Positions 1 to 5,635 of a DNA stretch of 12,480 nucleotides are shown piece after piece. Source of the DNA: Deltaproteobacteria bacterium (GTDB lineage: Bacteria; Desulfobacterota; DSM-4660; Desulfatiglandales; B25-G16); contig QMLT01000023.1 of NCBI GenBank assembly GCA_003646875.1, forward strand, positions 1-12,480. The letters are read 5' to 3'. The notes below the pieces were generated by a model. The model did not search any database and was not told the origin of the DNA. It saw only the letters and a list, made by a program, of their open reading frames with translations. Each line of letters opens with the position of its first letter. The stretch's first letter is position 1. The position numbers and the translations under genes are program-made.

Positions 1-2
1 CG

Positions 3-128
3 GAGATTAATCCTGTGCTTTGTAAGGGGTGCGGTCTCTGTGTCGCTTCATGCAGATCGGGCGCTATACACCTGAATGGGTTTGATGAGGGTCAGATCAT
101 GACTATGATTGGTCAAGTGAGTGAGTAA
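3..128 (+). CDS. hdrA: HdrA-like heterodisulfide reductase subunit A, C-terminal end (partial)
   Basis: Only the last 41 codons are in the window; the gene enters from the left edge. The visible part has one ferredoxin-type [4Fe-4S] motif, CKGCGLCVASC, followed by the short SGAIHL segment and a GFDEGQI tail, which is how HdrA proteins end. HdrA is the FAD-containing, iron-sulfur core of heterodisulfide reductase complexes and the site of flavin-based electron bifurcation in the HdrABC family. The next gene encodes MvhD, the subunit that delivers electrons to HdrA, which supports the call. Another protein ending in a ferredoxin domain is possible from 41 residues alone, but the mvhD/flox context makes HdrA clearly the best reading. 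Confidence 0.75.
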   Translation, partial: EINPVLCKGCGLCVASCRSGAIHLNGFDEGQIMTMIGQVSE

Positions 129-137
129 TAAGGAATC

Positions 138-177
138 TTGGAGTGTTAGAGTGATGGAAAAAGACGCAATACTCCAA
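138..177 (+). repeat. Inverted repeat made of ~8-bp units between hdrA and mvhD
   Basis: TTGGAGTGTT (138-147) can pair with AATACTCCAA (168-177) over 10 bp including one G-U pair, leaving a 20-nt loop. Each arm is built of degenerate ~8-bp units: GGAGTG/AGAGTG on the left, and ACTCCA, GCTCCA, GCTCCA to about 191 on the right in the opposite sense. There is no U-tract after the stem, so it is not an intrinsic terminator. It lies just upstream of the mvhD ribosome-binding site and may affect mRNA processing or be the remnant of a repeat-flanked insert. Confidence 0.55.
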
Positions 178-212
178 TGCTCCAGGCTCCATTTTTAAGG
201 AAGGGAAAAAAT

Positions 213-644
213 ATGAATGATTGGGAACCGAAGATTACAGCCTTTCTTTGTGCGTGGTGTAGCTATGCCGCTGCTGATTTAGCCGGCATAAACAGGATCC
301 AGTATCCCCCGAATATTAGAGCTATCAGGGTGCCATGCTCTGCACGGGTCAGCCCAAAGTTTATTTTATCGGCCTTTATGCATGGCTCTGATGGGGTATG
401 GGTTTCGGGGTGACACCCCGGAGAATGTCATTACCTGGAAGGTAATTATTATGCCAGAAGGAAATTTGCCCTTTTAAATAATTTTTTCGATTATATAGGG
501 ATAGAGCCAGAAAGATTACAATTCTCATGGGTATCATCCTCAGAGGCGCCAAAGTTTGCCGAGGTAGCCACCGAGGTAATTGAAAATGTAAAAAAAGTTG
601 GCCCAATTAAAAAACTTGTCAAAGGAAGGGCCGAGGTAGTCTAA
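213..644 (+). CDS. mvhD: MvhD/FloxD hydrogenase delta subunit, selenoprotein read through UGA at 411-413
   Basis: This gene encodes the small [2Fe-2S] protein that passes electrons to HdrA from a hydrogenase or Flox module. Read through the in-frame UGA it gives 143 residues, the usual MvhD length. The N-terminal part has FLCAWCSY (Cys13, Cys16), the DLAG..R.QYPPNIR block and Cys42. The part after the UGA continues in the same frame with HPGECHY (Cys72), LEGNYYARR and the WVSSSEGAKF motif. The UGA is codon 67, replacing the first Cys of the family's G-C-H-P-G-D/E-C-H-Y signature. Selenocysteine forms of this family are known (VhuD in methanogens, MvhD in deltaproteobacteria). The ATG at 213 is preferred over 177 because AAGGAAGGG lies just upstream at 197-205. 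The stop overlaps the next start (TAATG), which shows translational coupling and argues that the downstream half is translated. Confidence 0.9.
430..446 (+). promoter_or_regulatory. Putative bacterial SECIS stem-loop for the mvhD UGA codon
   Basis: ATTACC (430-435) pairs perfectly with GGTAAT (441-446) around a five-base loop, TGGAA, giving a 6-bp stem. The loop begins 22 nt after the UGA at 411-413 and has a G as its second base. Bacterial SECIS elements have a short stem, a small loop with a G in the first two positions and this kind of distance from the UGA, so the hairpin fits binding by SelB. It lies inside the coding sequence, over the HYLEGNY region. Confidence 0.65.
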
Positions 645-1594
645 TGATAGAATATGTTGATAAAATAAGAGAGATAGCAAAAAAGATCCTGGAGGAAAAA
701 ACTGTAGATGTAATTATCGGTTTTAAAAAGGGGACACTTCCCTTAATGACAGAACCCACCTTGATAAATGATGCGGAAAAAACAGACCAATTATACTGGA
801 GTAGTTTCTGTAACATGAATCTTGCCAATTATCTCCCTAAGAGGAAAGAGAAAATCGGGATAATAGCCAAGGGTTGCGATTCAAGGAACATTGCGGTCCA
901 CATCGTAGAAAATCAGATCAAAAGAGAACAGCTTTATATAATTGGGGTTCCGTGCAAGGGAATGGTTGATAGAAGAAAGATAATCTCTTTTTTGGACGGT
1001 AAAGAGGTAAAAGAGATCATTGAATCCGATGCGGATATCACTGTCAAGGGAAAGGGTTTTGAGCATACACTGAAAAAGGATGATTATTTGCAAGATAATT
1101 GCAGAACATGTATGCACAGGAACCCGGTCATTTATGACACAATGGTGGGAGATCTCGTAGAAGAAAGAAAAGACCCTGACCCATATGATGATGTAAAAGA
1201 AATAGAGGAGATGGGATCAGAAGAAAGATGGGGATTCTTTTCAAATCTTGTTAAGGACTGCATCCGCTGTTATGCCTGCCGTAATGCATGCCCCCTATGT
1301 TACTGCCCTACCTGTTTTGTGGATGAATCCGACCCACAATGGGTAGGAAAAAGCATTGATCATACTGACACTATGACCTTTCATATCCTGAGAGCATACC
1401 ACTGCGCAGGGCGCTGCACGGATTGTGGCGCATGCCAACAGGCCTGTCCGATAGATATAAATGTAAGGTACTTTACCAGAAAACTCAATAAAGATGTTCT
1501 TGCGCTATTTAACTCTGAGGCTGGATTAAGTATAGAAGAGAGGCCACCTCTTGATACCTACAGACCTGACGATTATGATAAATTTATCAGATAA
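644..1594 (+). CDS. FloxC-like iron-sulfur protein (FrhB-like N-terminus plus 4Fe-4S dicluster domain)
   Basis: This 316-residue cytoplasmic protein probably relays electrons in the Flox/Hdr complex. Residues ~1-160 resemble the beta-subunit (FrhB-like) fold of F420-hydrogenase/dehydrogenase proteins, with a KGCDSRNIAVHIVE segment (Cys78), VPCKG (Cys104) and DNCRTC (Cys153, Cys156). The C-terminal half has CIRCYACRNACPLC (Cys206, 209, 212, 216) followed by CYCPTC (Cys219, 221, 224), then CTDCGACQQACP (Cys261, 264, 267-268 region) for a second [4Fe-4S] cluster. There is no transmembrane segment. The start overlaps the mvhD stop, and GAGGT at 633-637 is the ribosome-binding site. The next gene starts 8 nt after the stop. 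The FloxC name follows from the order with mvhD, floxB-like and floxA-like genes; the fold is clearer than the exact subunit name. Confidence 0.8.
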   Translation: MIEYVDKIREIAKKILEEKTVDVIIGFKKGTLPLMTEPTLINDAEKTDQLYWSSFCNMNLANYLPKRKEKIGIIAKGCDSRNIAVHIVENQIKREQLYIIGVPCKGMVDRRKIISFLDGKEVKEIIESDADITVKGKGFEHTLKKDDYLQDNCRTCMHRNPVIYDTMVGDLVEERKDPDPYDDVKEIEEMGSEERWGFFSNLVKDCIRCYACRNACPLCYCPTCFVDESDPQWVGKSIDHTDTMTFHILRAYHCAGRCTDCGACQQACPIDINVRYFTRKLNKDVLALFNSEAGLSIEERPPLDTYRPDDYDKFIR

Positions 1595-1602
1595 GGTGAA
1601 GA

Positions 1603-2640
1603 ATGAGTGATAAAATAATTCAAAAACAAGATTTGCCTGATTTTTTAAAGTCCTTGAAAAAGACCTATGAGGTATTTGCGCCTATTAAGGAAAATGGTTT
1701 TCATAGGTTTAAGCCCTTAAAAGGAGAGGAAAATATAGACCTCAATTTTACAAACACACGCCTTTCGCCAAAATCATTACTCTTTCCTCAATCAGAGAGG
1801 ATGTTTGAATTTAATCTCGATGAGAAAAGCGCGGATGCCAATATAGTAAAAGAGGCGCCAAAGGATTACCCTCCTGCCGTAATATTTGGTATCAGGCCAT
1901 GTGACGCAAAGGCCCTTAGAGTAATGAATGTGAATTTTGACAACCCGGAATTTAGAGATCCATGGTGGGTCAGACGCATGGAGTCGATGACCTTTGTAGG
2001 GCTGGGCTGTAATGAACCTTCCAGCACTTGCTTTTGTACATCTGTCGGTTCTGGACCCTTCAATGAGGAGGGCCTGGATGTTCTCCTTTTTGATCTTGGA
2101 GAACGTTTTCTGGCAAGGACGCTTACAGATAAAGGTGAAAAACTCCTCGATGAGGCGGGAGTGAAGAAGGATGCGGACAGCGCTATAAAGAAAAAGGCTG
2201 ATGCTCTAAAAGAAGAATCTGAGAAAAAGATAAGCAGTAAGGTTCCTACAGATAAGTTAAAGGAAAAGAAAGTTAATGATCTTTTTAATGCACCATTCTG
2301 GGATGATGTAGCATTTGCCTGCATAAATTGCGGCACCTGTACTTTTTTATGCCCTACCTGCTGGTGTTTTGATATACAAGATGAGATAACAAAAAAGCAA
2401 GGTGATAGGATCAGAAACTGGGATAGCTGTATGTTTCCATTATTTACCCTTCATGCCTCAGGGCATAATCCACGACCTGAAAAGGTACAGAGGGTCAGAC
2501 AGCGATTTATGCATAAATTAAAATATTATGGAGACAAATATAATAATGGGGTTGCCTGTGTTGGGTGTGGCAGATGCGTGAAATATTGTCCCGTAAATAT
2601 TGACATACGAGAGGTTTTTAAGCTCATGAATGATCTATGA
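1603..2640 (+). CDS. FloxB/HydB-like iron-sulfur subunit (sulfhydrogenase beta-subunit family)
   Basis: The 345-residue protein belongs to the 4Fe-4S dicluster family that includes the beta subunit of sulfhydrogenase (HydB) and FloxB. Diagnostic features are GIRPCDAKAL (Cys100), LGCNEPSSTCFCTSVG, then CINCGTCTFLCPTC (Cys240, 243, 246, 250, 253) and CVGCGRCVKYCPVNID (Cys319, 322, 325, 329). A Lys/Glu-rich, probably helical linker lies at about 185-225. Its expected role is to move electrons between the flavoprotein encoded at 3163 and the MvhD/HdrA side. AAGGTG at 1593-1598 is the ribosome-binding site for the ATG. It follows the FloxC-like gene after 8 nt, clearly in the same operon. The repeat-flanked insert begins 6 nt after its stop, so the floxB-floxA junction has been opened up. 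Confidence 0.85.
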   Translation: MSDKIIQKQDLPDFLKSLKKTYEVFAPIKENGFHRFKPLKGEENIDLNFTNTRLSPKSLLFPQSERMFEFNLDEKSADANIVKEAPKDYPPAVIFGIRPCDAKALRVMNVNFDNPEFRDPWWVRRMESMTFVGLGCNEPSSTCFCTSVGSGPFNEEGLDVLLFDLGERFLARTLTDKGEKLLDEAGVKKDADSAIKKKADALKEESEKKISSKVPTDKLKEKKVNDLFNAPFWDDVAFACINCGTCTFLCPTCWCFDIQDEITKKQGDRIRNWDSCMFPLFTLHASGHNPRPEKVQRVRQRFMHKLKYYGDKYNNGVACVGCGRCVKYCPVNIDIREVFKLMNDL

Positions 2641-2645
2641 TTAAG

Positions 2646-2679
2646 AAGTGCCTAAAGTGAACTAAAGTGAACTAAAGTT
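2646..2679 (-). repeat. Left arm of the inverted repeat (period ~10, ACTAAAGTGA units)
   Basis: The arm consists of CCTAAAGTGA, ACTAAAGTGA and ACTAAAGTTA in tandem. Its outer 24 bases are perfectly complementary to 3114-3137. It starts 6 nt after the floxB stop codon and supplies the TGA (2668-2670) that closes the upstream reading frame of the S23 ORF. Confidence 0.85.
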
Positions 2680-2748
2680 AAGGATAAGATTATTACGGAT
2701 CATAAGCAATTCGCCAAAGGGCTTGAAAAGCGGACCAGAAAATTCGCA

Positions 2749-3045
2749 GTGCAAATAATCCGTCTGTCAACAGCTTTACCTAACACCCCTGAAGGCAAGG
2801 TCATAAGAAATCAGATCACAAAATCCGGGACATCAATTGGCGCAAATTACCGAGAAGCCAACAGGGCCAGAAGCAAGGCGGATTTCAAAAATAAGATTGC
2901 TATTTGTGAAAGTGAAGCCAGTGAAACACAATATTGGTTAGAAGTAATTGTAGATACAGATTGGTTATCCTGGGACGAAGTAAAACCTGAATATGAAGAG
3001 TGCAGCGAATTGCTTGCTATCTTCACATCTATTGGAAATAGATAA
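2749..3045 (+). CDS. Four-helix-bundle protein, S23 / 23S rRNA-intervening-sequence family
   Basis: The protein shows the family core: QITKSGTSIGANYREANRARSKADFKNK, here with the conserved SGTSIGAN turn, then CESEASETQYWLE and a C-terminal ELLAIFTSI helix. The family is found free-standing in many bacteria and inside 23S rRNA intervening sequences, and is related to the Avd accessory protein of diversity-generating retroelements. Its biochemical role is unknown. The coordinates use the only conventional start (GTG at 2749), but that cuts into helix 1. The same frame is open from 2671 and encodes a family-like LEKRTRKFAV segment before the GTG. With AAGGA at 2680-2684, an ATT start at 2689 or 2692 is plausible (117-118 residues). 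The gene lies between perfect 24-bp inverted repeats inside the flox operon. Loss of an original ATG is the alternative explanation. Confidence 0.8.
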   Translation: MQIIRLSTALPNTPEGKVIRNQITKSGTSIGANYREANRARSKADFKNKIAICESEASETQYWLEVIVDTDWLSWDEVKPEYEECSELLAIFTSIGNR

Positions 3046-3095
3046 ATGCTGAGAAATCATTTTAATTTAAGTTCTTGACTCTCTTTATCTATTTA

Positions 3096-3138
3096 AACTT
3101 TAGGCATTTTAGGCACTTTAGTTCACTTTAGGCACTTT
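3096..3138 (+). repeat. Right arm of the inverted repeat (TTCACTTTAG units)
   Basis: The arm reads as tandem units of TTTAGGCA, TTTAGGCAC, TTTAGTTCAC and TTTAGGCAC. Positions 3114-3137 are the exact reverse complement of 2646-2669. Positions 3107-3138 match 10728-10759 at 31 of 32 bases. It ends 12 nt before the floxA ribosome-binding site. Confidence 0.85.
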
Positions 3139-3162
3139 CATGTAAATAACAAGGAGGTTATT

Positions 3163-4008
3163 TTGTTAGACAATCCATATCTCCCTCTTCCTGTAAGGAT
3201 TGAACAGATCACTGTAGAAACCGAGGATAAAAATTTAAGAACCTTTAAGTTAGTTTTCCTTAATAAGGAAGATGAGGAACAATTTTCGTATATCCCAGGA
3301 CAATTCTGTGAGCTTTCTATACCAGGACAAGGTGAAATACCAATTGGCATAGCTTCATCTCCAACAGAGTCCGGATTTCTTATGTTCACGATTAATAAGA
3401 CCGGAGTTGTAACCAGATACATTCATAATATGAAAGAAGGAGATATAATCGGTATTAGGGGGCCATTAGGCAACTGGTATCCCTGGGAAGCCATGGAGGG
3501 GAAAAATGTGGTGGTAATTGGCGGAGGGTTTGCATTTACTACCCTGAGATCAAGTATTGTCTATATGTTAAATCCAGAAAATAGAAATAGATTTAAAGAT
3601 ATCACGGTTGTATATGGGGCGCGATCTCCGGGTCTGCTGCTCTATAGGGAAGAACTTGCTGAATGGGAAAAGAGAGATGACATAAATGTCCATATCACTG
3701 TTGATAGCACTGACGATCCAGATTGGCAGTATAATGTCGGTTTTGTGCCCACTATTACGGAGCAGAAGATCACAACGAGTGAAGATTCCTATGCACTGGT
3801 CTGCGGCCCCCCTATCATGATCAAATTTACTCAGCCAGTGCTTGAGAAGGTGGGATTCACACCTGAACAGATAATCATGTCTTTAGAGATGAGAATGAAA
3901 TGTGGAATAGGAATCTGTGGCAGGTGCAATATTGGTGATAAGTATGTTTGCAAGGATGGCCCTGTTTTTTCCTTAGCCCAGCTCAATGAGTTACCAAAGG
4001 AATATTGA
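3163..4008 (+). CDS. FloxA/HydG-like FAD/NAD(P)-binding oxidoreductase subunit
   Basis: The 281-residue flavoprotein is the likely NAD(P)H entry or exit point of the complex. Residues ~1-100 form the ferredoxin-reductase-type FAD barrel, with PGQFCELSIPG and an IGIASSPTE block in the flavin-binding region. Residues ~110-230 form the nucleotide-binding domain, with VVVIGGGFAFTTLRS and the C-terminal VCGPPIMIKF motif. The tail carries a [2Fe-2S] motif of the PyrK/HydG type, Cys247, Cys252, Cys255 and Cys263. The start is TTG at 3163, chosen because a near-perfect ribosome-binding site, AAGGAGGT (3151-3158), stands 4 nt before it and the N-terminus fits the family. It follows the inverted-repeat cassette; its transcript may come from the upstream operon, since I see no convincing promoter in between. 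Confidence 0.87.
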   Translation: MLDNPYLPLPVRIEQITVETEDKNLRTFKLVFLNKEDEEQFSYIPGQFCELSIPGQGEIPIGIASSPTESGFLMFTINKTGVVTRYIHNMKEGDIIGIRGPLGNWYPWEAMEGKNVVVIGGGFAFTTLRSSIVYMLNPENRNRFKDITVVYGARSPGLLLYREELAEWEKRDDINVHITVDSTDDPDWQYNVGFVPTITEQKITTSEDSYALVCGPPIMIKFTQPVLEKVGFTPEQIIMSLEMRMKCGIGICGRCNIGDKYVCKDGPVFSLAQLNELPKEY

Positions 4009-4028
4009 TACGTAAATTTTACCTTTGG
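3994..4028. other. Weak hairpin between convergent floxA and dnaJ
   Basis: CCAAAGG (3994-4000) and CCTTTGG (4022-4028) are perfect complements around a 21-nt AT-rich loop that spans the floxA stop. No U-tract follows on either strand, so a role in ending the two converging transcripts is only a guess. Confidence 0.3.
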
Positions 4029-4040
4029 CATCTCCTTCCA

Positions 4041-5003
4041 TTACAGATCTAAACCTTTAAGTTCTTCTATAAGTGCTTTCTGTTTTTTGTTTAATTTTTT
4101 TGGAACCGCGATATGTATCTTTACATATTCATCCCCTCTGCCACCCCCATTCATCCTGGGCATTCCGTGTCCCCTTAATCTCATCTTTGAGCCGCCTTGA
4201 GTCCCTGCTGGTATCTTGAGACTAAGCCTTTTACCGTCAATGGTTGGCACCTCAATCTTTGTCCCCAATACAGCTTCCGAGAATTTTATTTCTCTATTCA
4301 TATAGAGATCGTTGCCTTCTCTCTGAAAGATGGGATGATCTAAGATCTTTATCTTGATATAAAAATCTCCAGGAGGTCCTCCCTCTGGCCCCGGTTGGCC
4401 CTTGCCAGCAAGCCGTAATTTTTTACCATCTTCTATCCCGGCGGGTATCTTAACCTTTATTTGTTGATTAATTCCGCCTAAATTATAAGAGATAGTCTTT
4501 TGTTCAGTCTTGACAATATCTTGCAGGTGTATGGGGAGTTCATAGATTACATCCTGGCCTTTGAACTGGCCAGCGCGGCCTCCAAAGTTAGTAAAGACAG
4601 AGCTATAGGAATCGGATTGTGATCCATACCCAGGCCTTCTGCTCGCTTGAGAGAAGATATGGTTGAATATGCCTGAACCTCCACCCCTTTTCCAGCCGCC
4701 TGCATTTCCAAAGCCAAATTCCTTAAATATATTGCTAAAATCAAAGCTACTAAAGATATCATCCTGGCTATATCTTTGCTGAAAACCCTCAGCGCCAAAC
4801 ATATCATACTGTTTCTTTTTCTCTGAATCACTTAAGACCGCATAGGCCTCACTTATCTCTTTAAATTTCGCTTCGGCAGCCTTGTTATCCTTGTTCCTGT
4901 CAGGGTGGTATTTCATAGCCAGCTTCCTGTAAGCCTTTTTAATCTCCTCAGGGCTGGCAGATTTATCAACTCCGAGTATTTTATAGTAGTCTTTATTGGA
5001 CAT
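4041..5003 (-). CDS. DnaJ-family co-chaperone, CbpA type without zinc finger
   Basis: The 320-residue Hsp40 stimulates the ATPase of DnaK and hands over unfolded clients in the cytoplasm. An N-terminal J domain (about 4-70) has the HPD triad at residues 33-35 in YHPDRNKD and the KEISEAYAVLSD helix. A Gly/Phe-rich linker follows (about 70-145). The two beta-barrel C-terminal domains start near GQDVIYELPIHLQDI and include KIPAGIEDGKKLRL and KIPAGTQGGSKMRLRGHG. There is no CxxCxGxG zinc-binding repeat, so it is a CbpA/type II protein and not the canonical DnaJ. It has its own promoter at 5047-5075 and runs convergent to floxA with 32 bp between the stops. GAGAGGTG lies about 15 nt before the ATG, further than usual. 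Confidence 0.92.
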   Translation of the reverse strand: MSNKDYYKILGVDKSASPEEIKKAYRKLAMKYHPDRNKDNKAAEAKFKEISEAYAVLSDSEKKKQYDMFGAEGFQQRYSQDDIFSSFDFSNIFKEFGFGNAGGWKRGGGSGIFNHIFSQASRRPGYGSQSDSYSSVFTNFGGRAGQFKGQDVIYELPIHLQDIVKTEQKTISYNLGGINQQIKVKIPAGIEDGKKLRLAGKGQPGPEGGPPGDFYIKIKILDHPIFQREGNDLYMNREIKFSEAVLGTKIEVPTIDGKRLSLKIPAGTQGGSKMRLRGHGMPRMNGGGRGDEYVKIHIAVPKKLNKKQKALIEELKGLDL

Positions 5004-5046
5004 TTTGTATTCTTAATACACCTCTCTAAATGGGGTTACATTTATA

Positions 5047-5075
5047 AATATAAACAGGGTTTATAGTAAAGTCAA
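5047..5075 (-). promoter_or_regulatory. Sigma70-type promoter for dnaJ
   Basis: On the minus strand TTGACT (5075-5070) is separated by 17 nt from TATATT (5052-5047). Both boxes are close to consensus and the spacing is ideal. The -35 box overlaps the queF stop codon (5072-5074). No heat-shock CIRCE or sigma32-type sequence is evident. Confidence 0.65.
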
Positions 5076-5461
5076 GAAGGGGCATCTCCCCTTTTTGATG
5101 TGGTTTTGGCTATTATACCTCCCCTTGAAGACCAATTGATTGTCACTATAAGCCAATCAGGCTCACATGCGCTGAATAGGAGATTAGCAATTTCTTCAGT
5201 GATATATTCCTGCCAGTTTCTTTTGTTCCTCCACATCATTAGATAATCCCTTACGGATTTGCTTTCAAGGATTTTCTCTTTTGGCCTGTATTTTATGGTG
5301 ACAACACCCTGGTCATGCCTTTCTGAAACTGGGCAAAGGGATTGAAATTCCGGGTATTCCCATTCAATCAATGGTGAATGATTACGCGCAGGAAAGGTAA
5401 TTAATGTAACTCCTTCAGGGGACTCAACCTTTGCCTTCGATGAGGTTGAATAGTCGGTCAC
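5072..5461 (-). CDS. queF: QueF, NADPH-dependent 7-cyano-7-deazaguanine (preQ0) reductase
   Basis: QueF reduces the nitrile of preQ0 to the aminomethyl group of preQ1 for queuosine modification of tRNA. The 129-residue protein is the short, single-domain form of this tunnelling-fold enzyme. The catalytic Cys43 sits in PEFQSLCPVS, followed by Asp50, the substrate-binding LESKS motif with Glu66, and RGGI near the C-terminus. Glu85 (WQEY) matches the conserved Glu that often follows His (FHE); here Gln84 takes the His position. The start is GTG at 5461; GGAG lies about 11 nt upstream, a little distant. The frame stays open for about 26 more codons upstream without a standard start, and the family's usual length supports the GTG. 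The dnaJ promoter is embedded at the 3' end. Confidence 0.87.
   Translation of the reverse strand: MTDYSTSSKAKVESPEGVTLITFPARNHSPLIEWEYPEFQSLCPVSERHDQGVVTIKYRPKEKILESKSVRDYLMMWRNKRNWQEYITEEIANLLFSACEPDWLIVTINWSSRGGIIAKTTSKRGDAPS
5077..5096 (+). terminator. Possible plus-strand terminator hairpin inside the queF 3' end
   Basis: AAGGGG (5077-5082) pairs with CCCCTT (5088-5093) around CATCT, followed by TTT to 5096. The T-run is on the plus strand, so it would stop transcription antisense to dnaJ/queF, such as read-through from floxA. It also encodes the last codons of QueF, so it may be coincidental. Confidence 0.35.
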
Positions 5462-5635
5462 TCTAAACTTTTCTCCATCATAAAAGATAATAATTAATGG
5501 CGTGGTTCCTGAATACTTTGAAAAATTGATCGGGAAATGTCAATACAAAGTTAGAGTTTTTATGTTATACTAATTTGTTTTTAATTAAAATACAATCTGT
5601 TTCATTATGACTTATTCGGGTTAAAGATAGATAAA

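Larger units (their letters stand above)
2646..3137. mobile_element. 492-bp cassette with 24-bp perfect terminal inverted repeats enclosing an S23-family ORF
   Basis: The segment 2646-2669 is the exact reverse complement of 3114-3137 (24 of 24 bases). Inside, CTAAAGTT (2672-2679) can also pair with AACTTTAG (3096-3103). Both arms are built of ~10-bp units of the type TTCACTTTAG. The only gene inside is a four-helix-bundle ORF. As RNA, the arms would form a long duplex with the ORF in the loop, like the intervening sequences found in some 23S rRNA genes. It separates two genes that should be adjacent in one operon. No transposase is encoded and I see no clear target-site duplication, so movement by an outside enzyme or by recombination is inference. 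Confidence 0.6.

Noticed and set aside
177..413. A 78-codon ORF ending at the UGA taken as a complete short protein
   Set aside because: The match to MvhD continues in the same frame beyond the UGA to a stop overlapping the next gene, and the N-terminal 12 codons lack a ribosome-binding site while 213 has one.
411..413. Nonsense mutation or sequencing error in mvhD
   Set aside because: The UGA falls exactly on a Cys column where selenocysteine is known, the rest of the gene is intact, and a SECIS-like hairpin lies at the right distance. An error cannot be fully excluded from one sequence.
1866..2336. 156-codon minus-strand ORF inside floxB
   Set aside because: It is antisense to a well-conserved iron-sulfur protein, has low-complexity Ser/Phe-rich content and no family features.
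2646..3138. CRISPR-like array from the short CACTTTAG units
   Set aside because: Units are ~10 bp, contiguous and without spacers, and the two arms are inverted to each other.
5462..5539. N-terminal extension of QueF through the open upstream frame
   Set aside because: It would need a non-standard start, and the protein from the GTG at 5461 already has the usual length and N-terminus of short QueF proteins.
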